64,000 nucleotides of DNA from positions 62,001 to 126,000 of the forward strand of contig NZ_LMNS01000037.1 of the NCBI RefSeq assembly GCF_001423405.1, given 5' to 3'. Below are positions 1 to 9,267 of this stretch, piece by piece. Origin of the DNA: Methylobacterium sp. Leaf123 (GTDB lineage Bacteria > Pseudomonadota > Alphaproteobacteria > Rhizobiales > Beijerinckiaceae). The notes beneath the pieces are model-generated. The model made no database searches and was not told the origin of the DNA. It worked only from the letters and a program-made list of their open reading frames with translations. Position 1 is the stretch's first letter; every line of letters starts with the position of its first letter. A program made the position numbers and the translations under genes.

Positions 1-191
1 CCCTGAGCAAGGAGGCGGCGCTGGCCGGGCTCGGCGCGGTGCGACCCGGCCTGACGGGGAGCGGGAAGACGCCTCGCGCGGTGGAGGTCTCGCGCTTCGG
101 GTGGTATCTGCCTCGCGCGTGTCGCCCGATGATCCAACCGCTCCGCCCCATCCGCACGGCCTCCCGCGCTTGCCGGTCGCCGCGGCCGTGA
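1..191 (+). CDS. C-terminal end of an upstream gene (partial)
   Basis: An open frame enters from the left edge (first full codon at base 3) and stops with TGA at 189-191. That TGA overlaps a GTG at 188 in the GTGA arrangement that recurs elsewhere in this window between coupled genes. The codons carry G or C at the third position for most of the stretch, as in real genes here. About 62 residues are visible, basic and Ser/Pro/Arg-rich at the end, and no family can be recognised. It could also be a chance open frame. Confidence 0.35.
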   Translation, partial: LSKEAALAGLGAVRPGLTGSGKTPRAVEVSRFGWYLPRACRPMIQPLRPIRTASRACRSPRP

Positions 192-865
192 GCGCGTCCG
201 CCCGCCCGCCGGAAACAGCGCTCTACGCGCCGGTGAAGGGCTTCCTCGAAACCCTCGGCTTTGCCGTCAAAGGCGAGATCGGCGGCTGCGACCTCCTGGG
301 CGTGCGCGAGGGCGAGCCGCCGGTGCTGGTGGTGTGCGAGCTGAAGCAGAGCTTCAACCTGGAACTCGTGCTGCAGGCCGTGGACCGCGCCGGCGCCTGC
401 GACGAGGTGTGGCTGGCGGCGCGCCTGTCGGTGCGCGGCAAGGGGCGGGAGGCCGATGCGCGCTTCCGCAAGCTGTGCCGGCGCCTCGGCTTCGGCCTTC
501 TCGGCGTCGGTGCCGACGACGGCGTCCATGTCCTTCTCGGCCCTGGAGCGCCGATGCCCCGGCGCGACCCCAAGCGGCGCTCGCGCCTTCTGAACGAGCA
601 TCGCCGCCGACAGGGCGACCCCGTGGCCGGCGGCGGTTCGCGTGCGCCGGTGATGACCGCCTATCGCCAGCAGGCCCTCCTCTGCGCCCGCGCCCTGGCG
701 CCCGGGCCGCTGCGCCCGCGCGACCTGGCGAGCGCCGTCCCGACGGCTGCCGCCATCCTCCGCCGCAACGTCTACGGCTGGTTCGAGCGCACCGGCCACG
801 GCGTCTACGCGCTGACGCCGGCCGGGCACGAGGCGATCGGGCGATGGCCTTCGACGCCCCCCTGA
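188..865 (+). CDS. DUF2161 family putative PD-(D/E)XK phosphodiesterase
   Basis: This 225-aa protein fits the DUF2161 family, predicted nuclease-like phosphodiesterases of unknown substrate. The PD-(D/E)XK signature is visible as Asp35 in GGCDLL followed by Glu51-Leu-Lys53 in the next strand. The C-terminal 60 residues look like a winged-helix module ending in a YALTPAGHEAI motif. The GTG at 188 is preferred over an in-frame GTG at 101 because family members start just before the ETALYAPVK helix and because this start overlaps the preceding stop. The fold assignment comes from family knowledge; activity is unproven. Confidence 0.75.
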   Translation: MSASARPPETALYAPVKGFLETLGFAVKGEIGGCDLLGVREGEPPVLVVCELKQSFNLELVLQAVDRAGACDEVWLAARLSVRGKGREADARFRKLCRRLGFGLLGVGADDGVHVLLGPGAPMPRRDPKRRSRLLNEHRRRQGDPVAGGGSRAPVMTAYRQQALLCARALAPGPLRPRDLASAVPTAAAILRRNVYGWFERTGHGVYALTPAGHEAIGRWPSTPP

Positions 866-932
866 CCCTCGCCCTCTTGTGCTCGGGGCGTCCGGAGCCA
901 GAACCCGGACGCACGGAACGGAGAGCCGTCGC

Positions 933-1085
933 ATGAACGACCGGATCACCATCGCCGCCCCCGGCGTCTCGGCTGCGATCGCGCCGCTCGGGGCGGAACT
1001 GTCGAGCTTGACCGGTGCAGTCGGCGCAGCGTTACGCCCGTTCGGGACTCCGCCGTCACGGGCATCGGGCATAACCCGAACTTAA
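933..1085 (+). pseudogene. 5' remnant of an aldose-1-epimerase-like gene
   Basis: An ATG at 933 opens a 50-codon frame whose first 27 or so residues match the start of aldose-1-epimerase/galactose-mutarotase-like proteins: an ITIAAPGVSA strand followed by IAPLGAELSSLT, the beginning of the beta-sandwich. The family is about 280-300 aa long. Here homology stops near base 1015 and the frame runs into unrelated sequence and a stop. No continuation is visible in the other frames before the next gene at 1144. This looks like a truncation by deletion. An alternative is a small gene with chance resemblance. Confidence 0.55.
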
Positions 1086-1089
1086 CACG

Positions 1090-1114
1090 GATCAACAATG
1101 TTGGGTTGTTGATC
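1090..1114. repeat. 9-bp perfect inverted repeat (operator or hairpin)
   Basis: GATCAACAA (1090-1098) and TTGTTGATC (1106-1114) flank a 7-base spacer in an AT-richer gap, 29 bases before the ATG at 1144. It could be a repressor operator for the membrane protein/chemoreceptor pair or an RNA hairpin. There is no T-run to make it a classical terminator. Confidence 0.5.
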
Positions 1115-1143
1115 GTTCGAAGTCGTACCGTGGCGCCAAGTCG

Positions 1144-1533
1144 ATGGCAGGGGAAGGAATCCGGACTCAGCCGTCGACACCGGGCTCCGCTCGAAGCTGG
1201 CTGCTGCCCGTGGCCCTCTTGCTGGCGAGCCTGATCGGCTCAGCGTGGCTTGGAGCGCCGATGGCGGAGCCGGGCCGGCCGGTGGCCGCCCTGTTTCCGC
1301 CCTGGTGGGAGCCGAGCCGCAGCCTCGGCGCCGCGGTGGCGGCGGGTGGCGCCGTGCTGGGCCTCGGTCGCCTGCCGGGACTCGTCGTCACCCGATCCTC
1401 CGCGCCGGGCTTCGCCGAGCGCCTGCGGGCGGGCGGCGCGCTCGTTCTGTTCGACCCGCGGGGCTTCGGCCTCTGCACCTCTCCTGAAAAGCCCAAATTC
1501 CAAGAGCTTGGAGCCCGAGAGCCACGACCATGA
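1144..1533 (+). CDS. Small hypothetical protein with one or two membrane segments
   Basis: The protein is 129 aa. An N-terminal hydrophobic segment (about residues 18-36, [19 protein letters not shown]) is followed by a conserved-looking [10 protein letters not shown] motif (about 47-56) and a second hydrophobic, Gly/Ala-rich stretch (about 63-77). It ends with a [14 protein letters not shown] segment. This layout resembles small uncharacterised alphaproteobacterial inner-membrane proteins. Its stop overlaps the ATG of the chemoreceptor gene (ATGA at 1530-1533), so the two are probably translationally coupled. No function is assignable. Confidence 0.6.
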   Translation: MAGEGIRTQPSTPGSARSWLLPVALLLASLIGSAWLGAPMAEPGRPVAALFPPWWEPSRSLGAAVAAGGAVLGLGRLPGLVVTRSSAPGFAERLRAGGALVLFDPRGFGLCTSPEKPKFQELGAREPRP

Positions 1534-3002
1534 CCGAATCCCGCTTGCGTGATCTCGACAGCCTGCGCCGCACCGCGAGCCGCGGCCTCATCGCCCTGCT
1601 CTGGCTGCACGTGCCGTTCAACGTCGCCGTGGCGGCCGCCCTCGGAAACCCGATCGCGGCCCAGGGGCTGATGACGTTCGGCCTCGCTGCGGCGGCCACG
1701 GTCACGTGGCGTCTGAACGGCGACGGGCTCGCCACGCGTCTCACCGTGGCGGTGGCGATGGTCGGAATGGTGGCGCTGCTGCTCGCTGCGGCTTCCGGCC
1801 ATTCCTGGCAGCTCGACCTGCACATGTACTTCTTCGCCGCCCTGGCGGTGCTCTCGGCCTATTGCGACTGGCGCGTGCTTCTCTCCGCCGCCGCGGCGAC
1901 GGCTCTGCACCATCTCGGCCTGAACCTGCTTCTGCCGATTGCGGTCTATCCAAATGGGGCCGATCTCGGCCGGGTGGTGCTCCACGCGGTCATCGTCGTG
2001 CTGAAGACCGCGGTCCTCGTCTGGCTCAGCGTCCAGCTCGCGTCCCTGTTCTCGGTCTCGGCGCGCTCGCTCGCCGCCGCCGACGCCGCGCGCGCCGCCG
2101 AGACCGAAGCCCATACTCGCCAGGGCGCGGCCGAAGCCGAGGCCCGGGCCGAGCGCCGCCGCACGGCCGGCGAACTGGCCGAGCGTTTCGAGAGCAGCGT
2201 GAACCGCCTCGTCCGGGACGCGGCCGAATCCGCCAACCGGGTGCGGCACGCCTCGCAGGATCTCTCAGCCGCCGCAGGCGACGCCGCCCGCCGCACGACG
2301 GCTTTGTCCACGGCCTCGCAGGAGACCGCCGCCGACGTGCAGGGCGTCGCGGCTGCGGCCGGCACGCTCTCGGCCACGGTGCGCGAGATCGGAAGCCACA
2401 TGACCCGCGCCGCCGAGGTGGCGGGCCGGGCGACACGGGAGGCGGGCCAGACCGACGAGACCGTGCGCGCGCTGGCCGAGGCGGCCCAGCGCATCAACCA
2501 GATCGTGCTGCTCATCGGCACCATCGCCGAGCAGACCAACCTGCTCGCGCTCAACGCGACCATCGAAGCCTCGCGTGCCGGCGCGGCCGGCCGGGGGTTC
2601 GGTGTGGTCGCGGGCGAGGTGAAGGCGCTCGCGGCCCGCACCGCCCTCGCGACGCAGGAGATCGAAGCGCAGATCCTTGCGATCCAGGACCAGACCGGTC
2701 AGGCGGTCGCGGCGATCGGCCGGATTGGCGGGACGATCGAGGAACTCGGCACCATCACCCGCTCGGTCGCCGCGGCGGTGGAAGGGCAGGGGGCAGCGAC
2801 CGGCGCCATCGCCGACAACGCCGAGCGGGCGGCCCGGCGAACGGGCGCGGTCTCCGACAACCTCGACGGCCTCGCCCGTTCCGCCGATCTCACCGGCGCC
2901 GCCGCGGCAGCCGGGCTCGACGCCTCCGAGCGTCTGGCCGGGGAATGCGACGCGCTCGCCGAGACCGTCCGCGACTTCGTGGGAACGCTTCGGGCGGCCT
3001 GA
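1530..3002 (+). CDS. Methyl-accepting chemotaxis protein with multi-pass membrane sensor
   Basis: This 490-aa protein is a chemoreceptor that would couple a membrane signal to CheA/CheW and the flagellar motor. Residues 1-190 hold about five or six hydrophobic segments with little periplasmic loop, so sensing is probably within the membrane. Several histidines lie at membrane borders ([21 protein letters not shown]), which would suit metal or heme binding, though that is inference. A short coiled coil follows with no obvious HAMP domain. The cytoplasmic signalling domain carries the conserved hairpin tip [18 protein letters not shown] (about residues 333-350). It overlaps the preceding small membrane gene by four bases. 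Confidence 0.9.
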   Translation: MTESRLRDLDSLRRTASRGLIALLWLHVPFNVAVAAALGNPIAAQGLMTFGLAAAATVTWRLNGDGLATRLTVAVAMVGMVALLLAAASGHSWQLDLHMYFFAALAVLSAYCDWRVLLSAAAATALHHLGLNLLLPIAVYPNGADLGRVVLHAVIVVLKTAVLVWLSVQLASLFSVSARSLAAADAARAAETEAHTRQGAAEAEARAERRRTAGELAERFESSVNRLVRDAAESANRVRHASQDLSAAAGDAARRTTALSTASQETAADVQGVAAAAGTLSATVREIGSHMTRAAEVAGRATREAGQTDETVRALAEAAQRINQIVLLIGTIAEQTNLLALNATIEASRAGAAGRGFGVVAGEVKALAARTALATQEIEAQILAIQDQTGQAVAAIGRIGGTIEELGTITRSVAAAVEGQGAATGAIADNAERAARRTGAVSDNLDGLARSADLTGAAAAAGLDASERLAGECDALAETVRDFVGTLRAA

Positions 3003-3136
3003 ACCCGAAACCCCGTGGCGCGCGTGCCTTGCTCCCCTGTTCCGAAATGCCCTTGGCAGAACCCGATTTGCGCGTTTGATGGGCAGGGCCGCGGCGCGAC
3101 GGCGATGCGGGCGCTTCGAAGCGAAGAAGGGACGGC

Positions 3137-6100
3137 ATGGGCAGGCGACACGACGGGCAGATTGCCCGCGACGACGGCACGGCGCCCCTGATCGCGCGGC
3201 TGGGGCAGGCCCCGCCGCTCTCGAATCCCGAGGCGGCCCAGGCGCGCCTTGATGAGATCGCCGACGCGCTCCCCGCCACCCTGCGCGAGGGTTCGGCCCG
3301 AGACCTCCTCGCGGCGCTCGCCGACCACTCGACCTTCCTGTGGTCGCTCGCCGCGCGCGATCCCGCCCGCCTCGTCCGCCTGTTCGAAGAAGCGCCGGAA
3401 GCCGCCGACGCCCGCATCATCGCCGCGCAGCGCGCCGCCGGCCGGGCGGGGGAGGGCGCCGCGCCCGATCTCGACGCGGTCGGCAAGACCTTGCGGCGGA
3501 ACCGGGCCGAGCACGCGCTCCTCGTCGCGCTCGCCGATATCGGCGGTCTCTGGCCCTTGGAGCGGGTGACCACCGCGCTCTCCGATTTCGCCGACGCCTC
3601 GGTCTCGGCGGCCGTCGATGCGATGCTGCTGCAAGCGGCCGCCTCCGGCCGCTACCTCCCGACGGAGCGAAACGATCCGCAGGCCGGCTCGGGCCTCGTC
3701 GTGTTGGGCTTGGGCAAGCTCGGCGGGCGCGAGCTGAACTATTCGAGCGATATCGACCTGATCGTGTTCTTCGATCCCGAAACCGCACCCCTGAAGCCAG
3801 GGCTGGAGCCGACGCCGTTCTTCACCAAGCTGGCGCAGGGCGTCTCGAAGCTGCTGCAGGAGCGCACCCGCGACGGCTATGTCCACCGGGTCGATTACCG
3901 CCTGCGCCCCGATCCCGGCTCGACGCCGACCGCGATGAGCCTCGCCTCGGCCTATGTCTATTACGAGACCACGGGCCAGAACTGGGAGCGGGCGGCCTTC
4001 ATCAAGGCCCGCGCCATCGCCGGTGACATCCCGGTGGGCGAGCGGTTCCTGGCCGACCTCACCCCCTTCGTCTGGCGCAAGTATTTCGACTTCGCCGCGA
4101 TTGCCGACGTGCACGCCATGAAGCGGCAGATCCACGCCGTGCGCGGGCACGAGGCGCTGGCGGTAGCCGGCCACGACATCAAGCTCGGCCGGGGCGGCAT
4201 CCGCGAGATCGAGTTCTTCGTCCAGACCCAGCAACTCGTCTTCGGCGGCCGGCGCCCGATGCTGCGGGGGCGCTCGACCGTGCCGATGCTGGCCAAGCTG
4301 CACGAGGACGGCTGGATCTCGGCCGAGGCGCGGGACGAGCTGGCGCAAGCCTACGCCTTCCTGCGCACGGTCGAGCACCGCTTGCAGATGGTCCGCGACG
4401 AGCAGACCCAGCGCCTGCCGACCGACCGGACCGAACTCGAGAGTTTCGCCCGGTTCGCGGGCTTTCCCGATCTGGCCGGCTTCGAGGCGGCCTTGCTCGC
4501 CCATGCCCGCCGGGTACAGGCGCATTACGCCTTGCTGTTCGAGGCCGGGCCCGATCTCTCGTCCGATGTGGGCGACCTCGTCTTCAGCGGCGCCGCCGAC
4601 GATCCGGCGACGCTCGCCACCCTGCGCAGCCTCGGCTTCCGCGATCCCGAGCGCGTCACCGACACAGTGCGTGGCTGGCATTTCGGGCGGCGGGCGGCGG
4701 TGCGCAGTCCTCGCGCCCGCGAGGTGCTGACCGAACTCGTTCCGGCCCTGCTCAAGGCGCTCTCCGGCACGCCCGATCCGGATGCGGCGCTGGCCAATCT
4801 CGACCGCGCCTTCGGCCGGATGCCGGCGGCGGTGGAGTTGCTGACCATCCTGCGCGAGCATGAGCGCCTGCGGCTGCTCTTCGCCGACCTGCTCGGCAGC
4901 GCTCCCCGCTTGGCGGGCACCGTCGCCTTCTCGCCGCACGTGCTCGACGCGGTGATCGACCCCGATTTCGGCGACCCGTCGGTCGATGCCGGGGCCATCG
5001 ACGCGCATTACCGCGCCCTGCTGGGCCGGCCGGACAGCCACGAGGTGTTTCTCGACCGCAGCCGCGACGCGGCCCGGCAGCTCCGCTTCCTCACCGGGGC
5101 GCGACTCCTCTCCGGCATTCTCACGCCGCAGGCGGCCGGCTGCGCCTTCTCGGCCATCGCCGATGCCGCGGTGGCGACCGCGCTGGAAGCGGTCTCAAAA
5201 ACCTTCTTTGCTGATCACGGCCCGATTCTGAGCGGCCGCATCGTCGTGCTCGGCTATGGCCGCCTCGGCTCGCACCAACTCACGGCGGAATCGGACCTCG
5301 ACCTTGTGGTGCTCTACGATTTCGATCCGGAGAACCGCACCAGCACCGGCCCCAAACCCCTTGATGCGGCGGTGGCCTACAATCGGCTGACCCAGCGCCT
5401 CGTCGCGGCGCTCACCGCCCCGACCCGCCGCGGGCTGCTCTACGAGGTGGATCTGCGCCTGCGTCCCGGGGGCGGCCAGGGTGCGGTGGCGGCGCAGTTC
5501 CGCAGCTTCCGCGCCTACCAGCGCGAGGAGGCCGAGCTGTGGGAGCACATGGCGCTCACCCGCGCCCGCGTCATCGCGGGTGATGAGAGCCTCGCCGAGG
5601 ATGCGAAAGCGACGATCCGCGACGCGCTGATGCAGCCGCGCGACGCCGACACGGTGAACCGCTCGGTGCGCGGCATGCGCGCGACGGTCGAGAACGAGAA
5701 GGGCGATCACGGCCCCCTCGACCTCAAGCTCGCCCCCGGCGGTCTGCTCGACCTCGATTTCCTGGCGCAGGCCCTCGTTCTCGGCCATGCGCACGACTAT
5801 CCCGACCTGATCGGTCTCGATGCGCCCGCGGTGTTTTCCCGCGCCGCCGAAGACGGGATCATCGCGGCGGACGAGGCCGAGCAACTCGCCGACGCCTACC
5901 GGCTCCTCGACGACGTGCACCAGTGGCAGCGCCTGATGGTCGAGGGCGACCCGACGCAGGCCTCCGACGTGGCGCTCGCCCGCCTCGCTCGCGCCGCCAA
6001 CCTGCCCGATGCCAAGGCGCTCAGCGCCCGGCTCGACGAGGAACGGCGGACGGTGCGGACGATCTTCGACCGCCGGCTCGGACCGCCGAACGGAGGTTAG
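3137..6100 (+). CDS. glnE: Bifunctional glutamine synthetase adenylyltransferase/adenylyl-removing enzyme GlnE
   Basis: GlnE adds AMP to and removes it from glutamine synthetase under control of PII (GlnB), adjusting ammonium assimilation to nitrogen status. The 987-aa length is typical. Two nucleotidyltransferase domains are visible. The first has GLGKLGGRELNYSSDIDLI near residue 191 (N-terminal deadenylylase). The second has GYGRLGSHQLTAESDLDLV near residue 704 (C-terminal adenylylase). Each carries the G-G...SDxDL signature with its metal-binding aspartates. An ATG at 3137 follows a purine-rich AAGAAGGGACGGC leader. The gene stands alone, 134 bases after the chemoreceptor. Confidence 0.96.
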   Translation: MGRRHDGQIARDDGTAPLIARLGQAPPLSNPEAAQARLDEIADALPATLREGSARDLLAALADHSTFLWSLAARDPARLVRLFEEAPEAADARIIAAQRAAGRAGEGAAPDLDAVGKTLRRNRAEHALLVALADIGGLWPLERVTTALSDFADASVSAAVDAMLLQAAASGRYLPTERNDPQAGSGLVVLGLGKLGGRELNYSSDIDLIVFFDPETAPLKPGLEPTPFFTKLAQGVSKLLQERTRDGYVHRVDYRLRPDPGSTPTAMSLASAYVYYETTGQNWERAAFIKARAIAGDIPVGERFLADLTPFVWRKYFDFAAIADVHAMKRQIHAVRGHEALAVAGHDIKLGRGGIREIEFFVQTQQLVFGGRRPMLRGRSTVPMLAKLHEDGWISAEARDELAQAYAFLRTVEHRLQMVRDEQTQRLPTDRTELESFARFAGFPDLAGFEAALLAHARRVQAHYALLFEAGPDLSSDVGDLVFSGAADDPATLATLRSLGFRDPERVTDTVRGWHFGRRAAVRSPRAREVLTELVPALLKALSGTPDPDAALANLDRAFGRMPAAVELLTILREHERLRLLFADLLGSAPRLAGTVAFSPHVLDAVIDPDFGDPSVDAGAIDAHYRALLGRPDSHEVFLDRSRDAARQLRFLTGARLLSGILTPQAAGCAFSAIADAAVATALEAVSKTFFADHGPILSGRIVVLGYGRLGSHQLTAESDLDLVVLYDFDPENRTSTGPKPLDAAVAYNRLTQRLVAALTAPTRRGLLYEVDLRLRPGGGQGAVAAQFRSFRAYQREEAELWEHMALTRARVIAGDESLAEDAKATIRDALMQPRDADTVNRSVRGMRATVENEKGDHGPLDLKLAPGGLLDLDFLAQALVLGHAHDYPDLIGLDAPAVFSRAAEDGIIAADEAEQLADAYRLLDDVHQWQRLMVEGDPTQASDVALARLARAANLPDAKALSARLDEERRTVRTIFDRRLGPPNGG

Positions 6101-6150
6101 GGCCAATCGCGTCTTGCGGGATGAGTCCGCGACCCCTTAATCTTGTCTCC

Positions 6151-7044
6151 ATGAGCGTCGTCGCGATCGACTTCGAGACCGCCAACGAGCGGCGCGACAG
6201 CGCCTGCGCGGTCGGGCTTGCCTGGATCGAGGGAGGCCGCGTGGTGCGGCGCGAATCCCGGCTGATCCGCCCGCCGCAGATGCGGTTCTCGCCCGGCAAT
6301 ATCCGTGTCCACGGCATCCTGCCGGCGGATGTGCGCGACGCGCCGAACTTCCCCGAGGTGATTGCCGAGTTCCTGCCCGACCTGTCGGGCGGGCTGATGC
6401 TCGCGCACAATGCCGGCTTCGACATGGGGGTGCTTGCCGCCTCGCTCGCCGCGTGGGGCGAGCCGGTGCCGGATATGGCCGGCCATTGCACCCTCCAGAT
6501 CGCCCGGCGCGTCTTCCCCGATCCCGCCGGCCACGGCCTCGCCAAGGTGGCGGGCCGCCTCGGCATCCGTTTCGAGCACCACGACGCGGGCGAGGATGCC
6601 TTTGCCTGCGCCGAGATCGCGCTCGCGGCCCTGCGCGAGACGGGGGCGACCGATATCGCCGATCTCGCTCGCGGGCTCGGCCTCACCCCGATCCGTGCCC
6701 TCACGACGCCACGCCGGGACATGACCCGTTCGACCTCGGCGAAGGCTCTACGCGCCTCGGGCATCGTCGATCTCCGGCCCTCGAACGCGTTGCGCTTCGC
6801 CATGCGCGGCAGCACCGGCAACCGCTACCAGCTCGAATTCGAGGAGCGGACGGACGGGCCGTATCTGCGCTGTTCCTGCCCGGCGGGCACCCACCGCCGC
6901 CGTTGCCGCCATGTCGATGCGCTGGTCGAGGGCGACATCACCGAGCTGACGTCGAACAATTTCGACGATGTCGAGCGGCTGCGCCAATTGCTCGACGGCA
7001 AGAGCGTCGGACCGCTGCGGATCAAGGGCGTCGCGGCTGCCTGA
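6151..7044 (+). CDS. DEDDh 3'-5' exonuclease fused to a C-terminal SWIM zinc finger
   Basis: The protein is 297 aa from the ATG at 6151 (an in-frame ATG at 6121 would add ten residues). Residues 1-175 form a DnaQ/epsilon-type exonuclease. Exo I is Asp7-Phe-Glu9-Thr, Exo II is His86-Asn with Asp91, and Exo III is His144-x4-Asp149, so all DEDDh catalytic residues are present. After a linker, residues 241-254 form a C-x-C-x8-C-x-H SWIM finger (Cys241, Cys243, Cys252, His254), a zinc motif that binds DNA or protein. It is not the polymerase III epsilon subunit, which lacks SWIM. The role is probably nucleic-acid trimming or repair. It lies 50 bases after glnE on the same strand. Confidence 0.85.
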   Translation: MSVVAIDFETANERRDSACAVGLAWIEGGRVVRRESRLIRPPQMRFSPGNIRVHGILPADVRDAPNFPEVIAEFLPDLSGGLMLAHNAGFDMGVLAASLAAWGEPVPDMAGHCTLQIARRVFPDPAGHGLAKVAGRLGIRFEHHDAGEDAFACAEIALAALRETGATDIADLARGLGLTPIRALTTPRRDMTRSTSAKALRASGIVDLRPSNALRFAMRGSTGNRYQLEFEERTDGPYLRCSCPAGTHRRRCRHVDALVEGDITELTSNNFDDVERLRQLLDGKSVGPLRIKGVAAA

Positions 7045-7343
7045 AATCGCGGCGATGCGTGGTTCGTTGCGCGGCGTCCTGCTGCCGTTCGTCCACCATC
7101 ATCCGAGCTGGGACGGCGCAGAATCGCCCATCAGCACGCATTGGGCACGTCGGCGGTACGACTTTTTCGTGCCGTTCGACGTGTGACGCCGATCATTGCT
7201 TGCGTCATCCGCGCGTGAAATCTTCGCCCGATGCGTCCTGGCGGGTGCCGACGCAGATGATTTCGGTCTCGCGGTGCGCGATTGAACCTTCGAAACGACC
7301 GCTCGGTGCGCGCCGCGCAGCCCTCTCAGCAAGAGGTGTCGCC
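7045..7343. other. Intergenic stretch upstream of aqpZ
   Basis: These 299 bases between the exonuclease and aqpZ are less GC-rich in the middle and carry no convincing gene. Short open frames here have no family signature. The stretch should contain the aqpZ promoter, but I cannot point to clear -35/-10 boxes. A purine-rich AAGAGG at 7331-7336 is the likely aqpZ ribosome-binding site. Confidence 0.5.
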
Positions 7344-8084
7344 ATGGATCACGATACGATGCGTCGGACGATCGCCGAATTCTTCGGCACCTTTTGGTTG
7401 ACCTTCGGCGGCTGCGGCGCCGCCGTCATCTCTGCGGCCTATCCGGAGCTCGGGATCGGCTTCCTGGGCGTCGCCTTCGCCTTCGGCTTTACCGTGCTGA
7501 CGATGGCATACGCCGTGGGGCACATCTCGGGCGGCCACTTCAATCCGGCCGTCACACTCGGCTTGTGGTCGGCCCGACGCTGCGCGAGCCGGCACGTTCT
7601 GCCCTACATCATCGCGCAGGTCATCGGGGCGACGGTGGCGGCCTTCGCCCTCTACACCATTGCCTCCGGTAAGGCGGGCTGGGTGCCGAACGGGTTCGCC
7701 TCGAACGGCTACGGCGAACTCAGCCCCGGCAAGTACGGCCTCGCCGCCTGCTTGATCACGGAGGTGCTGACGACGTTCATCTTCCTGTTCATCATCGTCG
7801 GCACGACGTCGAAGGGCGCGGCGGCGGGCTTTGCCGGCATCCCTATCGGGTTGGCCCTCGTGCTGATCCACCTGATCTCGATTCCCGTGACCAACACGTC
7901 GGTCAACCCAGCGCGCAGCACGGGGCCAGCCCTGTTCGCGGGGCCGGACTATATCTCGCAGCTCTGGCTGTTCTGGCTCGCGCCGATCGCCGGCGCGATC
8001 GCGGCCGGGGTCGTCGGGCGATGGCTCTACGAACCCGCCGACATCGTCGAGACATCGGTCATTGAGAGGGGCGCCGAGATCTGA
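7344..8084 (+). CDS. aqpZ: Aquaporin Z
   Basis: AqpZ is a tetrameric inner-membrane water channel. The 246-aa protein has six membrane helices and both NPA half-helices, in HFNPAVT and SVNPARS. The segment [19 protein letters not shown] matches the selectivity-filter arrangement of orthodox water channels (His, Thr and Arg), with the filter Phe in GFTVLTM, so it should pass water rather than glycerol. It has its own upstream gap and converges on the PhoH-like gene with a shared hairpin between them. Confidence 0.95.
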   Translation: MDHDTMRRTIAEFFGTFWLTFGGCGAAVISAAYPELGIGFLGVAFAFGFTVLTMAYAVGHISGGHFNPAVTLGLWSARRCASRHVLPYIIAQVIGATVAAFALYTIASGKAGWVPNGFASNGYGELSPGKYGLAACLITEVLTTFIFLFIIVGTTSKGAAAGFAGIPIGLALVLIHLISIPVTNTSVNPARSTGPALFAGPDYISQLWLFWLAPIAGAIAAGVVGRWLYEPADIVETSVIERGAEI

Positions 8085-8099
8085 CGGCGGCACACAAGC

Positions 8100-8129
8100 G
8101 ATGACGAGGCAACTTCATGCCCCGTCATC
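8100..8129. terminator. Hairpin between convergent aqpZ and PhoH-like genes
   Basis: GATGACG (8100-8106) pairs with CGTCATC (8123-8129). After one A/C mismatch, GGCA (8108-8111) pairs with TGCC (8118-8121) around a six-base loop. Its place between two converging genes suggests a shared, probably bidirectional terminator. There is no long T-run, so it may be Rho-assisted. Confidence 0.5.
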
Positions 8130-8154
8130 ACACCGTGTCAGGTCTTCGCGTCGG

Positions 8155-8871
8155 CTACAGCTTCTCTTCCTCGAACGCTCTCACCCATTCCGCGCAGATG
8201 CCGGAGCGGACGATGTCGTCGAGGGTGAACTCAACGATCGGGATCGTCATCATCCGGCTCTTTACGAGGTGGATGACGGTGCGAAGCCCCGAGGTCTCGC
8301 GCAGGTCGGTCTGGGACACATCGCCGTTGATGATGACCTGGCAATCGTCACCGATGCGGGTCAAGAACATCTTGATTTCGGCGGTGGTGGTGTTCTGCGC
8401 CTCGTCGAGGATCACGAGGCAGTTCTTGAAGGTGCGCCCGCGCATCACTTCGAACGGCACCACTTCGATGTCGCCGGCCTTGACCGCGATGTCGAAGGCG
8501 GCCGCACCCATACGCTCTTTCATGGTCTCGGTGAGTGGCGCGACCCAGGGCGCGATCTTCTCTTCCAGCGTGCCGGGGAAGAAGCCGAGCGAGCGGCCCG
8601 AGGGCACGTTCGGGCGGGTGATGACGACCTTGGCGATCCGGCGCTGGCGGAGAAGATCGGCGGCGCGGGTGCCGGCGATGAAAGTCTTTCCGGTGCCGGC
8701 CGGGCCTAAGACGATGACTTGTGAAGATGACGCGAGGGCGTCGAGGTACTGACCTTGTCGATCGGTCAGTGGTTGGATTGGTGCAAGGTTACGTTCCTCG
8801 TCGAAACGGGTGCGATGCATCCGGATCGGTCGGTCCTCAACCAGTTCAAGCCGTGCGCGTCGTCTCTTCAT
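8155..8871 (-). CDS. PhoH-like ATPase (PhoH family)
   Basis: This 238-aa P-loop ATPase belongs to the PhoH family, related to helicase-like NTPases and associated with RNA metabolism or phosphate starvation; its exact role is unknown. Walker A is GPAGTGKT (residues 56-63), Walker B is LVILDEAQN, and an SxTD-like sensor region NGDVSQTDL follows. The ATG at 8871 is chosen over an in-frame upstream GTG-type extension because a GGAG sits about nine bases before it and the protein starts with a basic MKRRRARLEL typical of the family. It is a short, stand-alone PhoH without the KH or PIN domain of longer relatives. Confidence 0.9.
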   Translation of the reverse strand: MKRRRARLELVEDRPIRMHRTRFDEERNLAPIQPLTDRQGQYLDALASSSQVIVLGPAGTGKTFIAGTRAADLLRQRRIAKVVITRPNVPSGRSLGFFPGTLEEKIAPWVAPLTETMKERMGAAAFDIAVKAGDIEVVPFEVMRGRTFKNCLVILDEAQNTTTAEIKMFLTRIGDDCQVIINGDVSQTDLRETSGLRTVIHLVKSRMMTIPIVEFTLDDIVRSGICAEWVRAFEEEKL

Positions 8872-9239
8872 GGATCGATACTCCACCTTGACTCGTGCGT
8901 GACTCTCGCAAACTCGCTTTTTCAACCCGTCTCGACTTTCGCGACTCTCCTTCGATTCGGCGAAGACAATGCCGATCTTCGTTCAACTGTACGCAAGAGC
9001 AAAGCCAAACCCCATGAGTCGGTTCCACGGCGCGCCATGAAGGCTGTGGAGAGCGGCTTTCGGGCAACGCTTCACCCACCCGGCAAAGGTTGCAGGCGGG
9101 GGCGACGGGGGCGTGACGGCTTTGCGAAGAAGCGATGACCCGAGAAGCGTTGACCTATACGCCTCGCGGCTTTGCCTGCGGATCGGGGCGATCCTTGCCT
9201 GGGCCATCGCGGGCGTCGCCCTCCTCGGGCGGCGGCGCA
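8872..9239. other. Intergenic stretch upstream of the PhoH-like gene
   Basis: About 370 bases lie between the helicase 3' end and the PhoH-like start, both genes being on the minus strand. The half next to the PhoH-like gene (8880-9000) is visibly AT-richer and should hold its promoter. The other half is GC-rich. Short open frames here (for example the complement of 8983-9252) show no family features, and I see no gene. Confidence 0.5.
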
Positions 9240-9259
9240 GCCGGCGGAGCACCGCCGGC
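9240..9259 (-). terminator. Hairpin after the UvrD/PcrA helicase gene
   Basis: GCCGGCGG (9240-9247) pairs perfectly with CCGCCGGC (9252-9259) around an AGCA loop, eight bases beyond the helicase stop. It is a strong GC stem without a U-tract, so termination is likely but not certain. Confidence 0.45.
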
Positions 9260-9267
9260 GGGACGCT

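Noticed and set aside
2699-5041. 780-residue open frame on the minus strand opposite the chemoreceptor and glnE
   Set aside because: It is antisense to two clear genes, has the Arg/Gly/Glu-rich composition of a shadow frame in high-GC DNA and shows no family motif.
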